Of a DNA stretch of 64,000 bases, positions 7,652 through 17,072 are shown piece after piece. Origin of the DNA: Aliiglaciecola lipolytica. Lineage in GTDB: Bacteria > Pseudomonadota > Gammaproteobacteria > Enterobacterales > Alteromonadaceae. Both the position numbers and the translations under genes were made by a program. The notes beneath the pieces are model-generated. The model saw only the letters and a list, made by a program, of their open reading frames with translations. It did not search any database and had not been told where the DNA came from. Every line of letters starts with the position of its first letter. The stretch's first letter is position 1. The stretch lies in the NCBI RefSeq assembly GCF_018860635.1, contig NZ_JAHKPT010000014.1, forward strand, positions 1 to 64,000, written 5' to 3'.

Positions 7652-9600
7652 TGTTTTGCCCCCTGTTTGTCAGCTTCGGCTTTTCTATAGGCTTTATCGT
7701 TAAGTCTTACTACGGCTAACTGGGCCTGTAACTCATAACTTTCCAATTGCGCAATTTGTTGGTTTATTTGTTCCACAAATAACAAATTTAAACTTGCCAA
7801 CTGTTGGCTTTGTATAGATTGATTGCGTCGCTGCTGCACCTCAAGATTTTCTTGTAGTTGTGCGATCCGTTGTCGCTGCGCAGGGTATTCAGGTGTCTGA
7901 TTTAGTCGAGCGATGAGTTGTGCTTGCTGTTGTGCGGTTTGCGCAATCAATTCATCCAATTCGTTTAACAATTTCTGTGCTTGCCAACGTCTTTTAGAGT
8001 AAGACTCAGAAGCATTCCAAATCATTATTCCTTCTAACCGTTTTAGACGGTCTGCATAGAGAGGTTTCAAAGGTTTTTTATTCAACGTTAACCAAGCATC
8101 ACTAACATCTTTATGTCGTTGCTGAGCGCGTTCAAGTCGTGCTTGCCAATCCAGCTCTTGCTGCTCGGCTAATATTTTGGGCTCAGTTGAAGATTGTACT
8201 AACTTCGCCTGCAGCGAATCTCGTAACATTTGGTATTGTTGCAATTTAGACAATAAATCGTTTTGTTTAAGGGCCTGCTGTCGTGACTGCGCTTCTTGTT
8301 GACGCTCATCCAACATTAGACTGAATGTATCAAGCTGCTGTTGCCAGCGTTCAAACCGCGCTTGCAGAGTTAAACTCTCTTCCAGCCAAGCTATTTTATT
8401 CCGAAATGCGCTACTGAGCATTATCGATGATAAATGGGCAGGTATTTGCAGTGACCAATCCTTGGTCTTCGCCAATTGAATAAAATATTGGTCGTCAATT
8501 TCCTGTTGATGGGCACGTAAAAAATCTTTTTCTAGGGCAAAGCGTTTTAATCCTCGCTGTAAATTATCCAATGCCTGAGTCGGTGCAAATGCCTGTTCAA
8601 ACGCATAGGCTGAAGCCAAATACGATTCCATTACATATTCGTTGCTGCGCGGTTGTTGTTGTAAACGTTGCCAAGCCGATAAAGCGATTTGATATTCTTC
8701 TCTTTGCGCGGCAGCCCAACCATAACCAAGTAATGCTGAGTCAGAATCTAAACTATCAAGTCGAACTCGATTAAAGGCGTCTAATGCATTTAATGCTTGC
8801 TGATTTTTAAGATGGGCATAGCCAATTGTTAGATTAGCTCGGTCTCGCAGTGCATCGGTTTCAGTTTGGTCGACTACGGTTAACGGTGACCACCATCCAC
8901 CTAGCAAGTCGTCCAAAAAACTGCTATCGGATAAGCCAATTTGTTCTAAGGTTTCAATCCCTTGCACATACTGATTAGATTGAAGTTGATGCAAACCTTG
9001 ATTATAAATCACGTATTGGCGAAAAACCGAATCATCAGATAATTCATTTAACCAATAGCTGTTGTCCCGAGCCACAGTAATAGATTGGCTGGTCTGCCAA
9101 TTGAACAGCTGACTTTGCATATATAACCATTGGTCTTTGTCTTGTGTTTGTAGATATTGGTCAGCATTATCTATATTGATCTTATTCAAAATAGTCGATG
9201 CAGCTTGGTATTGCTGCTTTTCAAACAATGATTTACCTAACAAAAACCAAGCTTGAGTTTGTGTCTCCAAGGTTGCGGCTTTAGTCAATAACTGATTAAA
9301 AATCTCAGCCGCTTGGTCATCTAGGCCATAAGCTAAGCTAATGCCACCTTTGAGTAGCTGCGGATCGACTCCTGGCTGGGTAATTTTTGATAACGAGTCG
9401 GGACAGGCTTGTTGGAGTATCTCAAATTGGGTTAAGGCTTGATAGAAGTCGTGTTGGAAGTAGAAATACAAAATTTCTTGATATGCTTTATCGACTAAGA
9501 CGGTGTCACATTTTTGTGCCGACAAAACCGGTCCACTGAGCATCAGCCAGGCGAACACTGACAACATTGAATTTCGTAGGATTAAAAACTTTTTAACCAT
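7648..9600 (-). CDS. Exported TPR / coiled-coil protein
   Basis: The start is taken at the ATG at 9600, giving MVKKFLILRNSMLSVFAWLM as a Sec signal peptide; the frame can be extended to a TTG at 9615 but that adds an unlikely leader. The 650-residue product has TPR-like units in the first 350 residues (near QAWFLLGKSLFEKQQYQAAS and later) and a long glutamine-rich coiled coil after about 400 (many QQ and RLEQLQ-like heptads). It overlaps the next TPR gene by four bases. A periplasmic structural role in the same complex is the best inference. Confidence 0.8.
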   Translation of the reverse strand: MVKKFLILRNSMLSVFAWLMLSGPVLSAQKCDTVLVDKAYQEILYFYFQHDFYQALTQFEILQQACPDSLSKITQPGVDPQLLKGGISLAYGLDDQAAEIFNQLLTKAATLETQTQAWFLLGKSLFEKQQYQAASTILNKINIDNADQYLQTQDKDQWLYMQSQLFNWQTSQSITVARDNSYWLNELSDDSVFRQYVIYNQGLHQLQSNQYVQGIETLEQIGLSDSSFLDDLLGGWWSPLTVVDQTETDALRDRANLTIGYAHLKNQQALNALDAFNRVRLDSLDSDSALLGYGWAAAQREEYQIALSAWQRLQQQPRSNEYVMESYLASAYAFEQAFAPTQALDNLQRGLKRFALEKDFLRAHQQEIDDQYFIQLAKTKDWSLQIPAHLSSIMLSSAFRNKIAWLEESLTLQARFERWQQQLDTFSLMLDERQQEAQSRQQALKQNDLLSKLQQYQMLRDSLQAKLVQSSTEPKILAEQQELDWQARLERAQQRHKDVSDAWLTLNKKPLKPLYADRLKRLEGIMIWNASESYSKRRWQAQKLLNELDELIAQTAQQQAQLIARLNQTPEYPAQRQRIAQLQENLEVQQRRNQSIQSQQLASLNLLFVEQINQQIAQLESYELQAQLAVVRLNDKAYRKAEADKQGAKQ

Positions 9601-9618
9601 TGAACAAAATTCCAATCA

Positions 9619-10155
9619 CTAAAGTTCTACCACTGTAAACTCAGGTTGCTGCTTCCCAGTTTGGTCATTAATATTGAGCTCCAACGCTTTGGCATCGGAG
9701 TCTTTAGTGAAGGTTAAGCTAGTCGCTCTTTTAAATTCACGCCCTTGTGGACCTAAGCCAATAAAAAACGCACTAATCTGATGTTTCCCTTGTGCTAAAT
9801 TGCCAATATGTAAGCGTTGCGCACCACCACGGTAGAGCGCATCGACTTGACGGTCTGTGTAGAGGTATTCGGTTACGACTTTGTCGTCAATTTTCAATTC
9901 CACCGCATCTAACTTGAAGTAAGTACCTACATCCACGGAAAGGTACACCACAAGTTGAGTGCTTGATGGGAAAAGCAAATCTTCCTCAAGTACAAACAAA
10001 TCTCGATTAAGCGCAATCACCTCTTTTCTTAATTGTTGTAATTGCTTTGCAACCGTCTGTTGTTCAGTGACATCTGATTGCTGCGCATTGCTTTGAAATA
10101 CAATCGAGAACAATAAAGTAGTCAGCATAAAAGTGCGTAAAGTCATCAGTTTCAT
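9619..10155 (-). CDS. Exported coiled-coil / beta-sandwich protein of unknown function
   Basis: The ATG at 10155 is preferred because AGGGA lies five bases upstream and the product then starts with a standard signal peptide (about 1-24, cleavage after SNA). The 178-residue protein has a short coiled coil (about 30-55, QLQQLRKEVIALNRDLFVLE) followed by a predicted beta-rich domain. I recognise no named domain. The start lies eight bases after the stop of the DUF3570 barrel gene, and a TPR gene follows after 18 bases, so it belongs to the envelope operon. Confidence 0.75.
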   Translation of the reverse strand: MKLMTLRTFMLTTLLFSIVFQSNAQQSDVTEQQTVAKQLQQLRKEVIALNRDLFVLEEDLLFPSSTQLVVYLSVDVGTYFKLDAVELKIDDKVVTEYLYTDRQVDALYRGGAQRLHIGNLAQGKHQISAFFIGLGPQGREFKRATSLTFTKDSDAKALELNINDQTGKQQPEFTVVEL

Positions 10156-10163
10156 CTCGTTCC

Positions 10164-11306
10164 CTAATACCAAAACGACACATATAAGCGTGTCACATTG
10201 GCAGAAAATTCAAATAAAGGTTCTTCACCAACAGGTGCATCGGCCAAAACATTTCTAAAGTCATCATACTGGAAGCGCAGATGGTCTAATTCGTAATTTA
10301 TCGTACCTTTTTTTACCCAAGAACTCTGAGAAAATCGGTATTCATAGCTGACACTCAAACCAACAGAGGTATTTTTAAATGAGCTCATTTCCTTGTCACG
10401 GGCACGAAAATTAAATTCAGCGCTGCGAGCAAATAAATCTTGATAAAAATCAGCATTACCTTGTTGATATTGCCTAACCCGTAAATCCAAAATCCAATTG
10501 TCACCAAAGGTATGGATATAACCAATTTTGTAACTATTGGCATCTATTCCCCAAGTATCTGAAAAGACTCTCGCTTCACCATAAATGCTGGCTCGATAAG
10601 GTAAATAGTAATTCAGATTGATTGCGGCGGCGTTACTGGTACGGGTATTTGGATAAACTTCCGTTTCGAAACGATATCCCCGATCGGCGGTCGGATCAAC
10701 ATAACGCACTGCACGATAGGGATTATTTAAGTAACCTTCGTCTGAAATGTTTTCGAAGTTGATACCAACAATCATATTTTTTGTGAGTACTTGGGTTATA
10801 CCGAATTGAAATTGTTGACGTTCAGCTTCTTCAAGAAAATTGTCATCACCGCGTTTGCCCACTTCATCCCAACCTTTTGAATAACCCATGCTTAAAGTGG
10901 TTAAGTCGCCGAAAAAATCTTGAGAAATACCAAAATGCACCGACCGAGCTTCAAAATCGTTTTCGGAACTGCTGGTAAAGTTAAGATTCATTAAGGTTTT
11001 ATTGTGAAGGAAATCAACCCCCACGCTATGTTCAGTGCGCTCTTCTTCGTAAGGACTGGCTGTGGCTAATACATCGATGGATGCGCCGGAAATCATGTCT
11101 ACATAGTAGTTTGCTGAAACCGACACTTTATTACCGATTTGTTTGCGCACCAACACCGATGGGCCATCAATGGACATACCATCGCCTTCATAGGAGTGAT
11201 ACATCACATCAGCACGTTCTTGCGGTAAAACTGCTGCGTAACTGGTACTAGAAACCATCAACAACAATGGCATTAGGATGTAAATAACAAGCTTGGGGTT
11301 GTTCAT
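10164..11306 (-). CDS. DUF3570-family outer-membrane beta-barrel protein
   Basis: The start at 11306 gives a 380-residue protein with signal peptide MNNPKLVIYILMPLLLMVSS ending at YAA. The mature chain begins with RADVMYHSYEGDGMSIDGPS and has the DUF3570 pattern: alternating beta strands (GISQDFFGDLTTLSMGYSKG, later SVGLSVSYEYRF) and a terminal aromatic residue (FWY), as in outer-membrane barrels. The gene stands 13 bases after a DUF4266 lipoprotein gene, the usual partner. In many genomes this pair lies near an ApbE flavin transferase, which is missing here. It could be the outer-membrane port of the operon's machine. Confidence 0.85.
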   Translation of the reverse strand: MNNPKLVIYILMPLLLMVSSTSYAAVLPQERADVMYHSYEGDGMSIDGPSVLVRKQIGNKVSVSANYYVDMISGASIDVLATASPYEEERTEHSVGVDFLHNKTLMNLNFTSSSENDFEARSVHFGISQDFFGDLTTLSMGYSKGWDEVGKRGDDNFLEEAERQQFQFGITQVLTKNMIVGINFENISDEGYLNNPYRAVRYVDPTADRGYRFETEVYPNTRTSNAAAINLNYYLPYRASIYGEARVFSDTWGIDANSYKIGYIHTFGDNWILDLRVRQYQQGNADFYQDLFARSAEFNFRARDKEMSSFKNTSVGLSVSYEYRFSQSSWVKKGTINYELDHLRFQYDDFRNVLADAPVGEEPLFEFSANVTRLYVSFWY

Positions 11307-11319
11307 ATTAGTGTTCACC

Positions 11320-11571
11320 CTAGTTGCACCCACAACCACCACCAGCACCGCCTTCCGCACCACGAGCACCTTCGCGCGCTTGGAACGCATGCATTGTATA
11401 ACTAAAAGATACAGGATTGCGATTTGCACTCATAATTGGGTCAGCCAAATTGTCGCGTTCATAGGGCTTCACCCATGGCTCAATGGAAGTTGCACAGCCG
11501 CTGACAAACAGCACGCTGGTGAAAATCAAGCCACCCATACTGTATCGAAGCAGTTGTTTTTTCATCATCAA
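11320..11571 (-). CDS. DUF4266-family small lipoprotein
   Basis: An 83-residue protein with lipobox VSGC near residue 26 and a Gly/Cys-rich tail ending AEGGAGGGCGCN. The segment WVKPYERDNLADPIMSANRN is the conserved core of DUF4266. Three consecutive ATG codons follow AAGGA; the second or third has better spacing. Function is not known. It precedes the DUF3570 barrel gene by 13 bases and follows a thioredoxin-like gene. The two cysteines in the tail could be substrates of that thioredoxin or a metal or covalent-modification site; this is a guess. Confidence 0.85.
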   Translation of the reverse strand: MMMKKQLLRYSMGGLIFTSVLFVSGCATSIEPWVKPYERDNLADPIMSANRNPVSFSYTMHAFQAREGARGAEGGAGGGCGCN

Positions 11572-11621
11572 TCCTTGTGTATTTTATTTTTTAAAATCTA
11601 GCCAATTATAAAAGTAAGTGC

Positions 11622-12134
11622 TTACTCTCGAAGTAGCGCTTTAACGACCTTCTCATACTTAGCTTCGTCACCGCTTTTATAACCGTAATGGGTTAAACGT
11701 TTATTACCATCACGGTCGATTATCACAGTCGTTGGCATTGCTCTTACATCATAAAGCTTGCTCACTTGATCCTGATTATCGAACAAGACCGGAAAGCTAA
11801 CGGGAATGTCATTGAGCAAGTTATTCGCTTTTTCAGGGTACTCATCAACATTCACGGCTAAAACGGTAAAACCAAGATCTTCATATTCTTTTTGCATAGC
11901 ATCAAAATGCGGTAACTCTTCACGGCAAGGAGCACACCAAGAAGCCCAAAAATTGACTATGACCACATTGCCCTGCTGCTCTTCAAGTCGCAAATTTTCA
12001 CCGCTATTACTTTTCAAGGTGAAATCTGGCGCTGATTGCAACTCGGCAGCTCCTGCGGTAAAGGCTGTTAGTATGGTTAAAGACATCACAGCGATAAACA
12101 ATAAAACAAAGTTAGATAAGGGTTTTGAATTCAT
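11622..12134 (-). CDS. TlpA/ResA-type periplasmic thioredoxin
   Basis: The 170-residue product has a signal peptide (about 1-30, ending AGAA) and a thioredoxin fold of the TlpA/ResA/CcmG type: APDFTLKSNSGENLRLEEQQ, the active site WASWCAPC, and the cis-proline motif RAMPTTVIID. Such proteins reduce disulfides in the periplasm, among them the CXXCH haem sites of apocytochromes c. The first gene of this operon and two genes of the divergent operon encode CXXCH proteins, so reduction of their cysteines is a plausible local task. The cysteine tail of the DUF4266 lipoprotein is another possible client. Confidence 0.92.
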   Translation of the reverse strand: MNSKPLSNFVLLFIAVMSLTILTAFTAGAAELQSAPDFTLKSNSGENLRLEEQQGNVVIVNFWASWCAPCREELPHFDAMQKEYEDLGFTVLAVNVDEYPEKANNLLNDIPVSFPVLFDNQDQVSKLYDVRAMPTTVIIDRDGNKRLTHYGYKSGDEAKYEKVVKALLRE

Positions 12135-12171
12135 GACAATACTCCGTCAAATATTCTGTTATTTATTAGGC

Positions 12172-12816
12172 TCAAAAGAAAAACGTGGCACCGAGTCCAT
12201 ACTCGATGTTGTGCGTTGTTTTTTCTTCGCCAATGATTTCACTATTAAAAATGTGGTCTTTTAGCCCCACATGTACTGCAAAATAGTCAGTTAATAACAA
12301 CCGATACCCTGCTCCTACACTGACGGTGAAACGATTATCGCCGCCGAATTCTGTACTACCTGCGCCTAGCGTAAAATAAGTGGCAGAGTTGAACACCCAA
12401 TCACGGCTTAAAAACACTTCGCCATTGAGGTTATAACCCAGTGACAGGTCGTAATAACTATATTCTCGTTCGTCTTCAGTTAAGAAAGGCGCGCCGCCAC
12501 TTAATAACTCAAAACTCGTTTCGCCTGCTGTTGCTTGACCATAACTAGCCTCCACAAAAAAATCTTCATTAATGTGGTAAGTTAATCGTGCTCCAACTAA
12601 TGAGCTAGATGAAAAGTCTTCGATGCTAATCACGCCAGCGAATAAGCCAATTTCGAAATCTTCAGTATCAATATTCGACTCATTTATATCTCTGCGTTTT
12701 AGATCAGGCTCAATCACGTTTTGTACCGCAGCTCGATCATCTGCCTGCGCATAAGCAAAATTGCCTGTACTAATTAAAATGACCCCTAGAAAAAAACTGC
12801 AAATCCGAGTTTCCAC
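12172..12816 (-). CDS. Outer-membrane beta-barrel protein
   Basis: Translation appears to start at GTG (12814-12816) with GAGGAG eight bases upstream. The 214-residue product has a signal peptide (ending FAYAQ) and an OmpA-like eight-strand barrel pattern (GARLTYHINEDFFVEASYGQ, SVGAGYRLLLTDYFAVHVGL) finishing with ATFFF. The start lies inside the 3' end of the preceding SH3-barrel gene (31-base overlap), so the two barrels are probably coupled. Both barrels end with an aromatic residue and may be distant paralogues. Similar small barrels (GltA/GltB) belong to Glt machinery; homology here is untested. Confidence 0.8.
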   Translation of the reverse strand: METRICSFFLGVILISTGNFAYAQADDRAAVQNVIEPDLKRRDINESNIDTEDFEIGLFAGVISIEDFSSSSLVGARLTYHINEDFFVEASYGQATAGETSFELLSGGAPFLTEDEREYSYYDLSLGYNLNGEVFLSRDWVFNSATYFTLGAGSTEFGGDNRFTVSVGAGYRLLLTDYFAVHVGLKDHIFNSEIIGEEKTTHNIEYGLGATFFF

Positions 12817-13526
12817 TCTTCAAGCTCCTCATTTTCATCACGCTCAGTCAGCGCAAGTAAGTTTTGATATTCGAATTTCACGACAAAATTCTGCGCTAGG
12901 TAATACCGCACCCCAATCCCACCAACCAATAAATCGTTGGTTCGAGTTTCTTCACCTGATTGCACTAAATTAGCTGTAGGCTTGGTTTTAATTTGTCCAA
13001 AACCAAGGCGGAAATACGGCGATAAGCGCCACTCTGGAAACGTTGTGTGGGTCACACTTAACAACCCAAATTGGTTTTCAGAAAAGTCACCCAATGCTTG
13101 GCTATAACTCAGTTCTGCGGCAATATTCTCGGTGACGACCCAAGCACCAAAAATACTTAACGACGGCACACCTTCTAGTGAGCCACCGCTGGCGCCCAAT
13201 TCAAAATCACGTTGTTGATAGCTACTAAAACTGCCATCTTCTATCTGTACAGGCTCACCCTGACTGCTCACAGTAAGCTTGAGTTCATCTAACGACACCC
13301 AACCTTCTTTGCCTTTTTGAGTGCGTACCTTAAACCAACTAGTGCGACGTTTAAGAATACTGATCCATTCGCCTTTTTCAGCTACGTGAAAAATTGGATA
13401 ACCTACAGCGGGTCCTGTGCGCATATCGATATAAGGCTCAACAATTTGCACTTCAGGCAACTGTTCTTCGGCATGCGCCGTATTTATTATTAACATTAAC
13501 CCGATAAGGGCGATCCACTTTGCCAT
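12786..13526 (-). CDS. SH3b-domain outer-membrane beta-barrel protein
   Basis: The ATG at 13526 (GGA a few bases upstream) gives a 246-residue protein: signal peptide (about 1-19, ending AHA), a bacterial SH3 domain (about 28-85, from PYIDMRTGPAVGYPIFHVAE to EGWVSLDEL), and a C-terminal beta barrel ending AVFF. SH3b domains bind peptidoglycan or peptides, so the protein could anchor an outer-membrane barrel to the cell wall. It lies 12 bases after the stop of the HzsA-related gene. Confidence 0.8.
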   Translation of the reverse strand: MAKWIALIGLMLIINTAHAEEQLPEVQIVEPYIDMRTGPAVGYPIFHVAEKGEWISILKRRTSWFKVRTQKGKEGWVSLDELKLTVSSQGEPVQIEDGSFSSYQQRDFELGASGGSLEGVPSLSIFGAWVVTENIAAELSYSQALGDFSENQFGLLSVTHTTFPEWRLSPYFRLGFGQIKTKPTANLVQSGEETRTNDLLVGGIGVRYYLAQNFVVKFEYQNLLALTERDENEELEEWKLGFAVFF

Positions 13527-13538
13527 ACTTTCCATCAA

Positions 13539-16271
13539 CTAATCTGCCGGAGCTGCAAAGGGATTATTATAGTATTGAGCGCCAATATCCAGCCATTCAG
13601 CGATTAGTTTCAGTTCAGATTTAGTTAACCATCCCTGATGACTGCCACCATCCTCGAAGAGCGTGAAGAAGGCTGCGCTGCTGCGAGCTCCATTAGTGCT
13701 TAGAGTATTGGCCACAGTTACCGTTCGATAGATTGGAATTGGGTTGCCCTCAGCATCAAGAATTAGTTCTCCATCTTCATCTAGTTCATAAACGGGGTCA
13801 CCATTGGCATCAAACACCTGTACTAGGCGATCAACAATGGCGCCTTCATTTAATTCTTGCTCAACATCGGCAAACATCAGTTCACGATAGCTAGTGAGAT
13901 AATCTGGGTTGTCGGTAGAAACCGAACCACTCAAATCTAATTGAGCAACAGGCACTCGAGGCATTTCAGCTTCATCTGTTGGCGAATGACAGCTCACACA
14001 GGTGTTATCTTCGACTACCGTGACACCATCATCAGCAAACACCTCACGTGTTACCTCAAAAATGGGATGGATAGATTCGGGATAATTGATTTGAATCCGA
14101 CACAGGTTTGTCCAATTTGTCGCGCAGGCTGCAGTAATTGGCAACGGTGAGGATAAGTCGGCGTAGGAATAAGTAAATGATTCCGCTGGCGTGGTTATCG
14201 CAGGATCAGTCCAGATATCAACAAATTCTAAGTCAGGTTGTGGATAATCGGCACCATTAATCCGGGCTGCAGTTTGCGCCATGGTTTCACCCAAGTCCGC
14301 AAATAACGCTGGATTAGTATTCGGGAAAGGAACGCCTGTGGAAGTCGCGCCAAAATTTATGGATTCGGCTTCAGCACTCAAACGACCGTGGGGCAGTGTG
14401 CTTTGTTGTGTATGGCAACCGTTACAAGTTTTGACCTCACCTGGAGCAAACTGTAACCAGTTTTGGTGGCGCGCTCCCACCCGCTTGCCATCAATATCGA
14501 CCAAACTAAGCGCCAGTGGTAAATTTGCCGGTACTTCAAACATGGTTGAACCGTCAGGTTGAACAGGGACATAACCGATAATTTCACGCATCAATTGACT
14601 GCGACTGCGACCAAATGCGGAATTACTAAAATCTTTCACCTCGTCATCGGGAATCGAAACCGATTTGACTACCCTTAAAAACTGCACTGGACGCTGTAAT
14701 ACCGGTGTTTGAGTAGGATCGGCCATCGCCGCGATTCCCTGTGCAGAAGAATCCAGACCGGCAAAATCGTAGACACTACGAATATGCACTTTTGCTAGAT
14801 TTTCATCAGCCAAGGCTTGTTCATATTCATCCGCTATTTGTGCATTGCCAGGAAAAGCACGCTCTTCCATCGCCAGCGCTTCGGTATACATTTCACCTTC
14901 AACAGGCACACCAATAGGAAGCTGGGTATTTTCATTGCCGTCATACATCCAAAGACCGAACAACAGCGGCGCTTCTTGGATATCTGGGTTTTCAAGATGG
15001 CTATCGTCACAGGGTAAAATTTTACGTTCAACTACTTCACCCTCAGCAATTTCTTGCTCTGGATCATAAACGCGACATTGACTCCAGCTAAAAATAACTC
15101 GTCCACTGCCATCCCACAGTGGATAAACTGATGCAAATCGGCCACCCAACGAAAGGCTGCCATCAATAACAATATTATCAAAAAGGGCTGGGGTTTGTGC
15201 CGGTCCAGATAAACCTGTTTGCGAAGCGATGCTTTGGTTGTTGTCGATGTAATTCATGTAATCGATACTGACAAAATCACCACCAATAGTGTCACTATCA
15301 AACGGACGGATCGCACTTAATATGCTGCCATCTTGTAATTCTCTGACTTTTACAAACTGCAAACTTTGGGTTGTGCGCTCACTAGCATGACTATGACGGC
15401 CATACAGAATCTCGAGACCGGAGCCATCGCTGTTCATTTGATAAAGATTGATGCTGTTATTATTGCCAGCCTGATCCCAACGGCTAAACAAAATTTTACC
15501 ACTCGTTAGTACAACCGGATCCAAATCATGACTTTGATTGAAAGATATTTGCTGAATGTTGGAGCCATCACTCTCCATCACATGAATCACTGACGCATAT
15601 TCATCTAAGCCTTCGTCTAAACCAAGATACTGAGGTTTGCCTTCATCTAATAATATTGCCTGATTCCCTGCTTGACGGGTTGAGCTAAATACAATTCGAC
15701 CATCGGGCAAATAGGTAGGCCCGGTATCTTGCCCTTCTTCGGCTTGAATATCAGAGCTGATCACCCGACGCAATTGGTCAGAAATACGGTTATATTCCCA
15801 AATATTCCAAGTTGGTTGTTGATCATCATCTAGCCCTTCAATTTCCGGTGCGCGCATAGCAAACACTAATCGTTCAGAATCATAAGACACATCCACATCT
15901 TTCACGTCGTAACCAGCTAAGGGATTTTGTTCTGTAGCTTGTTCGATTTGTTCTGCAGTGAAAAAAGCGCGGTCCGTTATGTTAGTTTCCACTGCACTGG
16001 CGGACGCACGGGGCTTAATATATAAAGCCGCTCCGGGCAAAAATTCAAAAGGTTGTCTTAAGTCGTCAGTGATTAACACGCCATCTTCATCTAAAGGTAA
16101 CGGGCGTTTGACATAAGCTATAGGTACATCAATAACCACGGGATCGGGCTCTTGAGATGACGAAATTAACTGATTTTCCCCGCCACAACTCACTAATAAA
16201 AAGCAGATAACTACACAAAGTGCAGTGTTGCGAATCAATTCTGTTGCTGTGCGGCTAAAAATACGTGACAT
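13539..16271 (-). CDS. HzsA-related haem-binding lipoprotein with beta-propeller
   Basis: The 910-residue product has a lipobox (LVSC, Cys29). Its first half contains TolB/PD40-like propeller blades (LPDGRIVFSSTRQAG, TSGKILFSRWDQAGN, GRVIFSWSQC). The second half carries two CXXCH haem c motifs, CNGCH near residue 615 and CVSCH near 757. This arrangement matches proteins annotated as related to the alpha subunit of hydrazine synthase, but such homologues are widespread outside anammox bacteria, so hydrazine chemistry is not implied. It is the first gene of the minus-strand operon and faces a divergent haem-protein operon. An exported redox or sensing role is inferred. Confidence 0.82.
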   Translation of the reverse strand: MSRIFSRTATELIRNTALCVVICFLLVSCGGENQLISSSQEPDPVVIDVPIAYVKRPLPLDEDGVLITDDLRQPFEFLPGAALYIKPRASASAVETNITDRAFFTAEQIEQATEQNPLAGYDVKDVDVSYDSERLVFAMRAPEIEGLDDDQQPTWNIWEYNRISDQLRRVISSDIQAEEGQDTGPTYLPDGRIVFSSTRQAGNQAILLDEGKPQYLGLDEGLDEYASVIHVMESDGSNIQQISFNQSHDLDPVVLTSGKILFSRWDQAGNNNSINLYQMNSDGSGLEILYGRHSHASERTTQSLQFVKVRELQDGSILSAIRPFDSDTIGGDFVSIDYMNYIDNNQSIASQTGLSGPAQTPALFDNIVIDGSLSLGGRFASVYPLWDGSGRVIFSWSQCRVYDPEQEIAEGEVVERKILPCDDSHLENPDIQEAPLLFGLWMYDGNENTQLPIGVPVEGEMYTEALAMEERAFPGNAQIADEYEQALADENLAKVHIRSVYDFAGLDSSAQGIAAMADPTQTPVLQRPVQFLRVVKSVSIPDDEVKDFSNSAFGRSRSQLMREIIGYVPVQPDGSTMFEVPANLPLALSLVDIDGKRVGARHQNWLQFAPGEVKTCNGCHTQQSTLPHGRLSAEAESINFGATSTGVPFPNTNPALFADLGETMAQTAARINGADYPQPDLEFVDIWTDPAITTPAESFTYSYADLSSPLPITAACATNWTNLCRIQINYPESIHPIFEVTREVFADDGVTVVEDNTCVSCHSPTDEAEMPRVPVAQLDLSGSVSTDNPDYLTSYRELMFADVEQELNEGAIVDRLVQVFDANGDPVYELDEDGELILDAEGNPIPIYRTVTVANTLSTNGARSSAAFFTLFEDGGSHQGWLTKSELKLIAEWLDIGAQYYNNPFAAPAD

Positions 16272-17072
16272 AAATATCGCTGAACCTTCATTTGTTGGAA
16301 ACTAACTGTTTCGCAACTGGATTAGAGTGTTAACTATTTACTCAAGCTCTGTGGAGCTCAAAAGTATTAATTATCCATCGTAAGCATAAAACTTTAAACT
16401 GTCTCTGCTTCACGACAACTCGCCGATACCAGTTAATACATCCTTCGTTCAATTTAATTTGAACCACAATTCAACGGTATTCTATGGGCTAAAGTGTTTC
16501 ATTAAGTGATTAACAAAACAATTTAAGGATTGATGCATAGTGATAGTTTTTAATACCTTAATTGAATCCACTGGGCGAATAAAACAGCGATAAAAAACGA
16601 ATAAAAACGCTATGCAGCGCTAACGCTATTATGAGTGTAGCGGATTCAACACGCCATCAAACTCCTCATCAATATGCAGTATCTTACTGTTTTTCTGTTA
16701 TTTTTTCATAGCACTATGTTGATAAAGTAAATACTTTTAATATTTCGTGTAGTGCTATAAAGACTAATTTATTGCTTTTGCTGCCACTGGAGTCTAAACA
16801 ATAGTCTCAAATGCCGGTAATCACTGGGCTGGCCTAAAAACTGCTACTTAGCTTAAGATCAACAACTTAGGTTCAAGATGTGAAGTTGAGCAACTGAATT
16901 CGTAAGGTTATTTAGGAGTGGACCATCTGAAAAACAACCTCATAATTTGTTGAGCTTGTTTAATCCAAAAGTAATTTGGGTATTAAAATTAACACCCAAT
17001 AGTAGACTGTCATATTTACCCTTGCTGGCAAATTCGACTATTTTTAGATGTATCGTATTGAGGAGCGCCAGC
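16272..17072. other. 800-base divergent intergenic region
   Basis: This stretch separates the two divergent envelope operons and is AT-rich with stops in all frames. It must hold promoters for both. I see several AT-rich stretches but no -35/-10 pair, operator or hairpin that I would defend. It is much longer than other promoter gaps in the window, so a small RNA or a decayed gene is possible but unsupported. Confidence 0.5.

Noticed and set aside
13539-16271. True hydrazine synthase (anammox)
   Set aside because: Only the alpha-like part is present, with two haem sites; no beta/gamma subunits and the organism type is wrong.
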